The position numbers and the translations under genes are program-made. This document shows positions 6,292 to 13,569 of a stretch of 14,591 nucleotides of DNA, in pieces. The notes under the pieces were generated by a model. It saw only the letters and a program-made list of their open reading frames with translations. It was not told the origin of the DNA and did no database searches. Numbering within the stretch: the stretch's first letter is position 1; the number at the start of each line of letters is the position of its first letter. The stretch covers positions 1-14,591 of the forward strand of contig JAGQIY010000861.1 in NCBI GenBank assembly GCA_020430865.1, given 5' to 3'. The DNA is from Myxococcales bacterium. GTDB taxonomy: Bacteria; Myxococcota; Polyangia; Polyangiales; Polyangiaceae.

Positions 6292-7644
6292 TCACTCCGC
6301 CGGCACAGCGTCGGCCTCACCGTGGACAGGGGCGTGATGACGGGCGCTGATACCCGTACCCATGTCGTAGGCGTGCATCTCGTGCTCGCCCGCGTCGAGG
6401 CCTTCCATCTCCTCTTCCTCGCTGACACGCAGTCCCAGGGTGACCTTCAACAAGCCGAAGAGCAGCGCGCTGACCAGCAGGGTGAAGCCCGCATAGACCG
6501 CGATGCCATACAGCTGGGCGACGACGCTCTTACCCTCACCGAAGATCCCCGCGGCAAGCGTACCCCAGACACCACAGACCAAGTGCACGCTGGTCGCACC
6601 CACCGGGTCATCGATCTTGATCTTGTCGAAGAAGATGACAGCACCGACGACCAGGCCGCCAGAGATCGCTCCGATGATGATCGACTCGACGGGAGTCACC
6701 ACGTCGGCGCCAGCGGTGACACCCACCAGGCCTGCGAGGATGCCGTTCAGCGCCATCGAGAGGTCCGGCTTCCGAGATACGAAGTTGTAGGTGAACATCG
6801 CGCCCACCCCGCCCGCCGCCGCCGCGAGGCAGGTCGGGACGAGGACCAGAGACGTCGCCGCCGGATCCGCGCTGAGCACGGAACCGCCGTTGAAGCCGAA
6901 CCAGCCGAGCCAGAGCAGGAACACGCCAATCGTGGCCAGCGGCATGTTGCTGCCGGGGATGGGAGTGACGCTGCCGTCCTTGCCATACTTTCCGCGGCGC
7001 GGTCCGAGGAACAGGATGCCCACCAGGGCCGCCCAGCCGCCGACTGAGTGCACCAGCGTCGAGCCTGCGAAGTCATAGAAGCCCGCCTGCTTCAGGAAGC
7101 CACCACCCCAGTGCCAGGCACCGGCGATGGGGTAGGCCAGGGCCACGAACAGCGTGGCGAAGATCATGAAGCTGTTGAGCTTGATCCGCTCGGCAACGGC
7201 GCCCGACACGATGGTGGCGCAGGTCGCCGCGAACATGCCTTGGAACAGGAAGTCCGTGAAATAGGTGTAGCCGCCGGCCGCGTACTCGGTGCCCATGCCG
7301 TTCGCCGGGACCGTCAGCCCCACGCCCGCGAAGCCGAAGTAGCCGTTGAAGGTCCCGGGGTACATCAGCCCGAACCCGATCACGAAGTAGGTGAGGAGGC
7401 CGATGCACACGATGAAGGTGTTCTTGAACAGGATGTTGACCGTGTTCTTTGCCCTCGTGAGGCCGGTCTCCAGCGTCGCGAACCCGAGGTGCATGATGAA
7501 CACCAGCCCCGTGCACACCATCATCCAGGTGTTGTTGGCGACGAACTCACCTTTCGAAACGGTCGCGGCCTCTTCCGCCAGAGCGATGCTCGGCGCGAGC
7601 AGAGCGGCTCCAAGCGCGAGGAGCCCGATCAGCTTTTTGGACAT
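6292..7644 (-). CDS. amtB: Ammonium transporter, Amt family
   Basis: A 450-residue inner-membrane ammonium channel. A signal peptide is evident (MSKKLIGLLALGAALLAPSIALA, cleaved about 23-24), as in E. coli AmtB, followed by eleven expected membrane helices. The twin pore histidines are H199 in TLVHSVGGW and H354 in TSVHLVCGVWGTL. Family motifs include FQGMFAATCATIVSGAVAER (134-153), LLWLGWFGFNGGS (243-255) and LDAGEHEMHAY in the cytoplasmic tail, matching the usual GLD-x3-H-GE-x-Y pattern that contacts PII proteins. The tail is extended and His-rich (SARHHAPVHGEAD). AAGGAG lies 5 nt upstream of the ATG, a strong ribosome site. No glnK (PII) gene is visible on either side, which is unusual as the two are often linked; the partner must be elsewhere. 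Confidence 0.96.
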   Translation of the reverse strand: MSKKLIGLLALGAALLAPSIALAEEAATVSKGEFVANNTWMMVCTGLVFIMHLGFATLETGLTRAKNTVNILFKNTFIVCIGLLTYFVIGFGLMYPGTFNGYFGFAGVGLTVPANGMGTEYAAGGYTYFTDFLFQGMFAATCATIVSGAVAERIKLNSFMIFATLFVALAYPIAGAWHWGGGFLKQAGFYDFAGSTLVHSVGGWAALVGILFLGPRRGKYGKDGSVTPIPGSNMPLATIGVFLLWLGWFGFNGGSVLSADPAATSLVLVPTCLAAAAGGVGAMFTYNFVSRKPDLSMALNGILAGLVGVTAGADVVTPVESIIIGAISGGLVVGAVIFFDKIKIDDPVGATSVHLVCGVWGTLAAGIFGEGKSVVAQLYGIAVYAGFTLLVSALLFGLLKVTLGLRVSEEEEMEGLDAGEHEMHAYDMGTGISARHHAPVHGEADAVPAE

Positions 7645-8056
7645 AGAAACTCCTTGAGCCTCCGATCACGGCTGCGTGACCTGGGGGAAGGCTCGGGCTA
7701 GGTCCACGCCGTGGCTGACGTGAACGAGCGTGAGTTCGCCCTCGGGGCCTCGGTGGTTCGAGGCGGAGTGCGTCCGGCGCCTCAGCTGGTGGTAGCCCTC
7801 GGCGCTGGGTGGTTGCTTGCAGGTGTAGAGGGCGCGGGTTTCGCGTGCGTTTCATGAAGTTTCCGGCTGATGACACGTTGCGGAAAGTGCGGAATTTCAG
7901 CCAGTTAGGCGTGGTGGGATCAGTGGGAAATCGCGAAAAGAACGAAACACGGTTGGCTCTCGAGGCGCCGCGCCTCAGCCCTGCGCGCGCCCAGAACGTC
8001 GGCTCACCACGCGCCGATTCGCCCGAGCGCGACTCCCGGAGTAGGCTCGCCGGCCC
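7645..8056. other. Divergent intergenic region, amt / membrane protein
   Basis: These 412 bp separate two divergently transcribed genes. The part next to amt carries its ribosome site (7650-7655); the stretch 7850-7955 is AT-richer than its surroundings and is the most likely promoter zone. One sigma-54-like element is noted at 7888-7903. I see no RNA gene, and the small open frame here lacks a ribosome site or protein-like composition. Confidence 0.5.
7888..7903 (-). promoter_or_regulatory. Weak sigma-54-like element upstream of amt
   Basis: On the minus strand TGGCTGAAATTCCGCA has the invariant GG and GC separated by 10 bases and matches 7 of 11 positions of TGGCAC-N5-TTGCA. Ammonium transporter genes are often NtrC/sigma-54 controlled. 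It sits 244 bp from the amt start, implying a long leader, and the inner bases of both boxes do not match. Confidence 0.22.
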
Positions 8057-9799
8057 ATGAAGCTGCGCGCAATTGCCCGAGCCACGGATCGCAGCAACGC
8101 GATCGGCGCCGTGGAGCTCTTGTGCGCGCCCCAGGGGTTGATGCTCACCTACCTGGGCACTGCGAGCTGGGGAGAAGGCTACGCGCCAGGCGCGTTGACT
8201 CATGGCACCTTGATCACCGTGCCCTACATGGCGCTGCTCGACGCCCGGGTGGACGGCGACCAGGTCTACCTCGAGATCGATCCGGAGCTCACCCCGCTGA
8301 ACCGCCTGGTGCTGACGGATTTTTCTGCAGGGAATTCACTGCACCCACGGGAGAAGGTCAAGCGCGACCGCATGATCTGGCTCACCAGCCTGCTCGGCGC
8401 AGCAGCCACCGCCATCCTCGGTGCGCTCACTCTACCCAAGCTCGCGCCGCGAGTCGGCGCAGGCGCTACGGTACTCGCCGCTTGCCTGGGGGGGGGAGTG
8501 GTGCTTCTCCTGGGCTTCATCACGAGCCGCCTCTTCGATCGCAGTCCCAGCTCCGAGTTCTTGCGGGAGGCGTTCGCCAGCGAGCTCTCGCGCTACGTGC
8601 CGAAGCTGCACAAGAGCGACACGGCGCCCGCGCCGAAGCCAAAGCCCGAGCTGATCCCCAAGTTCGGTGTGCTGATCCCTCGGACCACCGCGGGCATCGT
8701 GATCACGCTCTCCGCGTGCGCGCTCGGTGCCGTCCTCACCGGCAGCTACGTGCTCAAGAGCGAGCGCAACCCGAGCACGGCGTTGCCGCCAGTCGCCGCC
8801 CAGGCAGCTCCGCCCAGGCAGACCCTGGCGGAGTCGCAGCTGGTCGACGACGCCGTGCCCGTGCAACCCGCTGCATCCGCCGCACCCGCGCCGGAGCCAG
8901 AGCAGCCAACGGAAGCAGAGGCCAAGGCGGCGGCAGTGGGCAGCCTGCGCAGCGGATCGAGCTGTAGCTGCGCACGCAGCGACTCGCTGCTCTGGGCGGA
9001 GCCCATCTCGAAGCTCAGCGTGATCGCGTTCAACCGCCGCACGGTGACCCGCGGCAACCGCGATCTGACTCAGCTCGACGTCGCCGCGGTGAACAACTCC
9101 GACGAGGAGCTGAAGGAGCTGAGCCTGAACCTGCAGTTCTACAAGGTCGGCAGTGACGGCAAGCGTTCCCTCGGGGATCACCGTGCGGTCTACTACCAGG
9201 GACCGCTCGGAGCGGGCGAAGCGATCAAATGGGGCGTCGAGGCCGAGGGCAGCGTGTTCGAGGTCCTGAACCCGATCGAAGGCACGATCGCCCCGAACGG
9301 TGAGGGCGCGGCATCGACCAACGCGATCGCGGAGCTACTCAAGGCCAACAACCGCCCCGTACGGCTGCACGGCGCGATGCTCCTCGCCTACCTCGGGGAT
9401 CCCCGGGCCCACAAGGCGGCGAGCGATCTCCGCGAGGCGCTACGTGAGGACGAGGCACCCTATCTCGACCGCTTGCTGAAGGCGACGCAGCCGCTCCGGG
9501 TGTGTCAGCTTCAGGTCGTCGGCAGCGGGAACCCACGGGAGGTCCAGGCTTGCATCTACAACGCTTCGAAGGAACCAAGGGAGAACGTGGGCGTGAAGCT
9601 TCGCGCCCTGAGCGGCGCGGTCCATCCTGAGAGCCCCGTCGCAGCGCCGCCGCTGATCGACACCGAGCGCGTCTACGGCGTGGACAAGAGTCTCCCCCCG
9701 GAAACAGGCGTCGTGCTCCGCGGTTCGATGCCTGTGGAGGATCCCTCGAAGCCGCTATCCTTCGAAGCCTGGGCAGATCGCATCGATCTGCTGCGGTAG
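8057..9799 (+). CDS. Three-helix membrane protein with large exported C-terminal region, unknown function
   Basis: I do not recognise this 580-residue protein. Residues 1-105 form a soluble beta-rich segment; the pattern around GLMLTYLG and ITVPYMALLDARV recalls bacterial PH-like domains, which is only an impression. Membrane helices are predicted at about 106-126, 134-157 and 210-232. Basic residues before the first helix suggest the N-terminus is inside, which places residues 233-580 outside the cytoplasmic membrane. That part starts with a Pro/Ala/Glu linker (240-295), then SCSCARSDSLLW with a close Cys pair (C303, C305), a beta-rich domain, and a helical stretch (422-475) resembling one or two HEAT-type repeats. 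A final domain follows. A run of nine G at 8488-8496 lies in the second helix. ATG 8057 has only a distant GGAG (8037-8040). It appears monocistronic, with terminator-like sequences downstream. Confidence 0.75.
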   Translation: MKLRAIARATDRSNAIGAVELLCAPQGLMLTYLGTASWGEGYAPGALTHGTLITVPYMALLDARVDGDQVYLEIDPELTPLNRLVLTDFSAGNSLHPREKVKRDRMIWLTSLLGAAATAILGALTLPKLAPRVGAGATVLAACLGGGVVLLLGFITSRLFDRSPSSEFLREAFASELSRYVPKLHKSDTAPAPKPKPELIPKFGVLIPRTTAGIVITLSACALGAVLTGSYVLKSERNPSTALPPVAAQAAPPRQTLAESQLVDDAVPVQPAASAAPAPEPEQPTEAEAKAAAVGSLRSGSSCSCARSDSLLWAEPISKLSVIAFNRRTVTRGNRDLTQLDVAAVNNSDEELKELSLNLQFYKVGSDGKRSLGDHRAVYYQGPLGAGEAIKWGVEAEGSVFEVLNPIEGTIAPNGEGAASTNAIAELLKANNRPVRLHGAMLLAYLGDPRAHKAASDLREALREDEAPYLDRLLKATQPLRVCQLQVVGSGNPREVQACIYNASKEPRENVGVKLRALSGAVHPESPVAAPPLIDTERVYGVDKSLPPETGVVLRGSMPVEDPSKPLSFEAWADRIDLLR

Positions 9800-9816
9800 C
9801 GCTGGCAGCTAGTGAG

Positions 9817-9833
9817 GCGAATCCATGATTCGC
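9817..9833. repeat. 7-3-7 inverted repeat after the membrane-protein gene
   Basis: GCGAATC and GATTCGC are perfect 7-bp arms around CAT, 18 nt after the stop codon. As RNA it could form a small hairpin with no T run following, so a stabilising 3' stem or a protein site are both possible. Confidence 0.35.
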
Positions 9834-9891
9834 TGAACAAGTCAACACAGCGTTGCCTCGTCTCAAAAGCGGCGCGATGGCGAAGAACTCG

Positions 9892-9925
9892 CTCGCCCAC
9901 AGCCGCGAGGGGCGGGCGAGTTTTT
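9892..9925 (+). terminator. Hairpin with T run downstream of the membrane-protein gene
   Basis: CTCGCCCAC (9892-9900) and GCGGGCGAG (9912-9920) form a 9-bp stem with one non-Watson-Crick position (a G-T wobble when read on the minus strand). It is followed on the plus strand by TTTTT (9921-9925), a classic intrinsic terminator for the 8057-9799 gene. On the minus strand it lies just after the lipoprotein gene's stop and is followed by GAGTTCTTC. Confidence 0.7.
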
Positions 9926-9952
9926 CAGCGAACTGCGGAGACAGGACACTAG
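9894..9952 (-). repeat. Dispersed convergent-terminator repeat, copy B
   Basis: Read on the minus strand, it begins CTAGTGTCCTGTCTCCG, with the TAG being the stop of the 401-residue lipoprotein gene. It continues through CGCTG, AAACTCGCCCGCCCC and a hairpin ending GTGGGCG. Its first 17 bases and a later block of 15 are identical to copy A at 1647-1707. As in copy A, it occupies a convergent gene junction with its T-rich side facing the opposing gene. Confidence 0.8.
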
Positions 9953-11154
9953 TTCACCAAGCCATCGAGCCACTTCTGGACGTCGCTCTTGTTCGGCGCC
10001 CAGACCAGGATCGTCGTCTTGCCCTGGGTACCGCTGAGCGTGGTCGGGCAACGCGTCTTCTTCGGCCTGGGGAAGCTCTTCTCGGCGACCTGCTTGCCGC
10101 TGTGGTCGAACACCTTGACGTCGAAGCCCATCACGAACCCGGTGTTGCGTACGCCGCCCGCACCGGAGATCGTGACGTATCCTCTGCAGGCGCCGCGATT
10201 CGTCACGTCGCTCGGCGTGGCGACGGCATACAGATCGATCTCGTCGGTCTTGTGCTCGTCCCCTGCAACCAAGACGCCCGAGTAGGCCGAGTTGCGCACG
10301 GTCTGCTCCTTGCCATCGACCTTCACCGGATGGGCCTTCACGACGAGGGCGGCGCCGCGAGCCTTGCCGTCGTGGGCGGAGCGCGGCCAGGTCGCGGGCT
10401 TTCCGCCGTCCATGGCGAGCAGCGAGTCGAACAGCGCGCTGCGGATGGCCCGCATCTCCACCTTCGCTTCCAAGGGGTAGCTCACGGTGTTGCCCCCGCG
10501 GGAACTCGTCAGCTGCACCTCGAGGGGGAACTCCCCCGATGCCTTGGAGTCGCCCACTCCGCGCAAGCTGAGCCTGTGGAGTACGGGCGTGATCGGGAGC
10601 TTCGCAGTGCCGACGGCGTGGTCGAGCTCCACCGGGGTGTCTCCGGCCTTCACCACGGCATCGGCGTTCGCCGACAGCTGGAGCTCGATCGTGCCGCTGG
10701 GGGTCAGCATACAGCTCTGCGCGACGCTCGACGCCGGCCACGCCTTGCTCTGCACCTTCACGCTCCCGTTGGAGTACTTGCCTTTCATCTGGCGCGTGCA
10801 GCTCGTGACGCGCAGGAACGGAGCGAGGGCGGACTCGGGCACGCTCACGCTGATCTTCTTGGCCTTCTTCTTGTTGCCCCGTGTCACCTCCACCGTGAGC
10901 TCGTGCTCGCCCGCCCCCACCTTCTCCGCGGGGATATCGATGATGGCGTGGCTGAGCTTGGCCGTGGCGGTGGCGCCGTCGAAGCCCTGAATCCTGACTT
11001 CATCCCCAGCCTTCAGCTTTCGCACGTAGACGCTCACCTTCGACCCCTCGGTGCTGGCGCTCGCGTCGAAGCGCGGGCCACACGCAGAGAGAGTCACCAG
11101 GGTCGCGATGAGAACCGGAACGGAGAGCGACCCCTGCGTGCAATGGAAAGTCAT
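9949..11154 (-). CDS. Lipoprotein of unknown function, 401 residues
   Basis: The N-terminus is a lipoprotein signal: a hydrophobic stretch (10-22) ends in LSAC, making C25 the acylated residue, with GP at +2/+3. The mature protein is beta-rich and mostly polar, with a Lys cluster (NKKKAKK, 94-100) and four further cysteines (C119, C148, C323, C369) that could form two disulphides. The first 110 residues look like one immunoglobulin-like or carbohydrate-binding-type beta domain (KVSVYVRKLKAGDEVRIQGF), which is a fold guess only. No catalytic motif is visible. ATG 11154 gives the complete signal peptide but has no Shine-Dalgarno sequence; a TACAAT element lies just 6 nt upstream, raising the possibility of a leaderless transcript. 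It converges with the membrane-protein gene and diverges from the 711-residue lipoprotein gene. Confidence 0.82.
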   Translation of the reverse strand: MTFHCTQGSLSVPVLIATLVTLSACGPRFDASASTEGSKVSVYVRKLKAGDEVRIQGFDGATATAKLSHAIIDIPAEKVGAGEHELTVEVTRGNKKKAKKISVSVPESALAPFLRVTSCTRQMKGKYSNGSVKVQSKAWPASSVAQSCMLTPSGTIELQLSANADAVVKAGDTPVELDHAVGTAKLPITPVLHRLSLRGVGDSKASGEFPLEVQLTSSRGGNTVSYPLEAKVEMRAIRSALFDSLLAMDGGKPATWPRSAHDGKARGAALVVKAHPVKVDGKEQTVRNSAYSGVLVAGDEHKTDEIDLYAVATPSDVTNRGACRGYVTISGAGGVRNTGFVMGFDVKVFDHSGKQVAEKSFPRPKKTRCPTTLSGTQGKTTILVWAPNKSDVQKWLDGLVN

Positions 11155-11160
11155 GGGGCC

Positions 11161-11166
11161 ATTGTA
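11161..11166 (-). promoter_or_regulatory. Possible -10 element immediately before the 401-residue lipoprotein gene
   Basis: TACAAT on the minus strand ends 6 nt before the ATG. If used as a -10 box, transcription would begin at or next to the A of the start codon. No convincing -35 hexamer is seen at 16-18 bp, so this is tentative. Confidence 0.22.
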
Positions 11167-11404
11167 CGAAACGGAGCTCGAAATCTACCCGACGCCTTCA
11201 GGCGCGCTCATATCCCCATGGCAACGCTGGTTCGGCAAGCTTTGGACTGGGGGAGCGCCGACTCCACGGTCTCCGAGACCAACACATACCGTCGGGATGC
11301 ACGGGCTGTCGCGTTTTACCCCGATTTACTCGCGACTGTCCGGGATGGGCTCGAAGATGGGACAGCTCGAAAGAGCCAACCCTCCCCCCACAAAAGGAGT
11401 TCGC

Positions 11405-13540
11405 GTGAGTCAACCTTCCTTGTCTCGTCCCCTTGCGACCTGGTTCGCGGTTCCGTTGCTCGCGGCCCTCGTTGGTTGCTCCAGTGACGCATCCGAGGAG
11501 CCGACCTGTAGCGGCGATGAATGTGGTCGAACGACCTCCGACCTGCGCAACGTGCGACTCACCCACCTGGGGGTGAAGTACGATCTCTCCCAGCCGGTGT
11601 TCCTGAACAACCGCATCCCCATCAGCTTCGGAGTCACGGCAGACAGCGCAGATCCAGAGTCACCCGCCACGCAGATCGTCGCCGTGAGCTTCAACTTCGT
11701 GGAGGCGAATCCTACCGACCCGACCAATCCCAGGAGCTGCGGCTCGAGCGCTGCGAGCATCGAGCTGACGGGCGACGGTCGAGAGCAGCTCGTCGACGGC
11801 TTCATCTGGCCGAGCAGCGACTGCGAGGAGCTCGCCGGGGCGCCGGTCAACCTCGGCGTGGTGTTCGACGCCGGAGCGGAGACCGAAGGCGAGATCCCCG
11901 ACGCGGTGAGCACGCCCTCGGTGACGTTCTCCGCGGCCAATGCCAAGGAACCGGCGAATCAGGCATGCCGCTCGAGCCTCGAGGAAGACTCCACCGACTT
12001 GGGCCTGGGCTGCGTCTACGAGCTGGATCTCCAGCCGACCCCAAGCGACGCGAACGGGTCACTGATCGACGTTCGCTACCTGCTCTCCAGCAAGTCGTCT
12101 GTCGCGCTGGTGCCGTTCCAGCAAACGGAGAACGTCGGTCCGAATGGCCCGCCCGACCTGGAACCCAGTCTGGTCGTCGAGTCGAGCTTCGTGGTCAACG
12201 GCCGCGACCCGTACATCTCCCCGCTCTCGGAAGGAGAATCGATCCCCGCGGATCTGCTCGAAGCCGAACCCACGATCGAGCAAGATCTGAAGTTCGGGCT
12301 GGATGACGCCGCGCTCGCCGCGCTCAACCAGCTCCCTGGCAAGGCCACCGTGCGCTACAGCCTGCGCAGCGCAGCCGACGCAAGCACGACGCTGCCGCTG
12401 ACGGTGAACGATCCCGAGAGCGGCGGCGCGGGGACGCGGGTCACCGAGGTCGCGGTGAAGAAGGTCATGCCCGGCACCGCCACCACCGTCGTTCACGAGC
12501 TGTTCATCGAAGGCGAAGCCCTCGCCGCGGTTTCCGACGGGGGGATCTGGGCGAATGAGACCGATTTCGTCGTCACCGGCTGCTTCGACGGTGACTTCAC
12601 TCAGCAAGGCAACCAGGGCGACGCGGGTCTCGAAGACTGCAAGGACATCCCCGTCCAGCTCGCGCGTGAGGAGGCGCCTGCCTCCGCCGCCAGCGCCATC
12701 ACCTTCGCCAAGAGCTTTCACCAGAAGCTCGGCAGCAGTCGCATCGGCATCGAGGGTTCCATGTCGACGAACAACAGGCTGGATCGTAGCGGCGCTTCGA
12801 GCAGCAACGAAGGCAGTGTCGTGCTCTCCGGAAAGCTGGGGAAGCACTTCGAGCTGGTGATTGCCCACGCCGAAGCCAATGCCAAGCTCGACGTCGACCC
12901 CGAGAAGAACAGCTACGACGTCAACGTCGACGCCTTCGGAAAGAGCCTCTTCAGCGACTCCAAGACCGCGGAGCCGAAGATCGTCAAGACCGACGAGATC
13001 AGCTTCGCGAAATCCACCCAGATTGGTGGCCTCGGGTTCGGATTCGGGCCCGTCAGCGTCGGCTTCAAGATCAGCGTCGGCGGGGAGCTCGGCGTCGACC
13101 TCGAAGACACCCTGGAGGTGATCGGTGACAACGAGACCTGCGCCGACATGCTCCAGACTTCCGATGTGGTCAACGCCTGCGGGAGCATGTCGCGGGTCGC
13201 ATCGCCGCACTTCGCGCTGACGGGCGAGCTGTTTGGAGGGATCAACCTGCGACTCGTCAAGGCCGGCGTCCAGGCGGACCTGAAGTTCGTCAAGACCAGC
13301 TTCCCACTGACCGCCGCCCTGGGCTTCGGACTCACCGAGGACAATCAGTTCCTGGTTCGTGGCGACGCGGACTGGGACATGGATCTCAAGCTGATCGAAG
13401 GCGACGTCGCCATCGTTGGTTCCGTGGGGTTTCGTAGGTGGCGCAAGCGCCTGAAGGTGAACCTGTTCAGCTTCAGCTCACCCACCCGCAGCATGCACCT
13501 GATGAGCAACTCGATGGCCAACTTCGAGACCCTGGACTGA
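11405..13540 (+). CDS. Large lipoprotein of unknown function, 711 residues
   Basis: GTG 11405 is chosen because AAGGAG (11394-11399) lies 5 nt upstream and the product begins with a good lipoprotein signal: LATWFAVPLLAALVGC, lipidated C25, then SSDASEE. The frame is open further upstream, but that part lacks a signal and overlaps the divergent lipoprotein gene. The mature protein has ten other cysteines, enough for five disulphides, and is rich in Asp, Ser and beta strands. The first half (about 45-400) appears to hold two or three beta-sandwich-like units. The second half shows alternating hydrophobic strands (VVLSGKLGKHFELVIAHAEA, GGLGFGFGPVSVGFKISVGG) ending in a basic RRWRKRLKVN. It may line or bind a hydrophobic partner, which is inference. 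The next gene starts 29 nt downstream, so the two are likely one operon. No homologous family recognised. Confidence 0.82.
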   Translation: MSQPSLSRPLATWFAVPLLAALVGCSSDASEEPTCSGDECGRTTSDLRNVRLTHLGVKYDLSQPVFLNNRIPISFGVTADSADPESPATQIVAVSFNFVEANPTDPTNPRSCGSSAASIELTGDGREQLVDGFIWPSSDCEELAGAPVNLGVVFDAGAETEGEIPDAVSTPSVTFSAANAKEPANQACRSSLEEDSTDLGLGCVYELDLQPTPSDANGSLIDVRYLLSSKSSVALVPFQQTENVGPNGPPDLEPSLVVESSFVVNGRDPYISPLSEGESIPADLLEAEPTIEQDLKFGLDDAALAALNQLPGKATVRYSLRSAADASTTLPLTVNDPESGGAGTRVTEVAVKKVMPGTATTVVHELFIEGEALAAVSDGGIWANETDFVVTGCFDGDFTQQGNQGDAGLEDCKDIPVQLAREEAPASAASAITFAKSFHQKLGSSRIGIEGSMSTNNRLDRSGASSSNEGSVVLSGKLGKHFELVIAHAEANAKLDVDPEKNSYDVNVDAFGKSLFSDSKTAEPKIVKTDEISFAKSTQIGGLGFGFGPVSVGFKISVGGELGVDLEDTLEVIGDNETCADMLQTSDVVNACGSMSRVASPHFALTGELFGGINLRLVKAGVQADLKFVKTSFPLTAALGFGLTEDNQFLVRGDADWDMDLKLIEGDVAIVGSVGFRRWRKRLKVNLFSFSSPTRSMHLMSNSMANFETLD

Positions 13541-13569
13541 GCGCAGACAGACGGACGACGGGAGGCACC

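Noticed and set aside
7809..8060. 83-codon plus-strand frame overlapping the next start by ATGA
   Set aside because: No ribosome site, irregular composition and likely promoter sequence inside it; the overlap appears accidental.
11051..11404. Upstream extension of the 711-residue lipoprotein frame
   Set aside because: It runs through the start of the divergent lipoprotein gene and would bury the lipoprotein signal internally; a strong ribosome site precedes GTG 11405.
9853..11487. Long plus-strand open frame of 544 codons antisense to the 401-residue lipoprotein
   Set aside because: High G/C third positions of the minus-strand gene keep the opposite frame open. The plus frame has no signal, domain or ribosome site, while the minus gene has a lipobox and coherent composition.
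12059..13210. 383-codon minus-strand frame opposite the large lipoprotein
   Set aside because: Its Gly/Val/Asp-rich, motif-free product mirrors the codon pattern of the plus strand gene.
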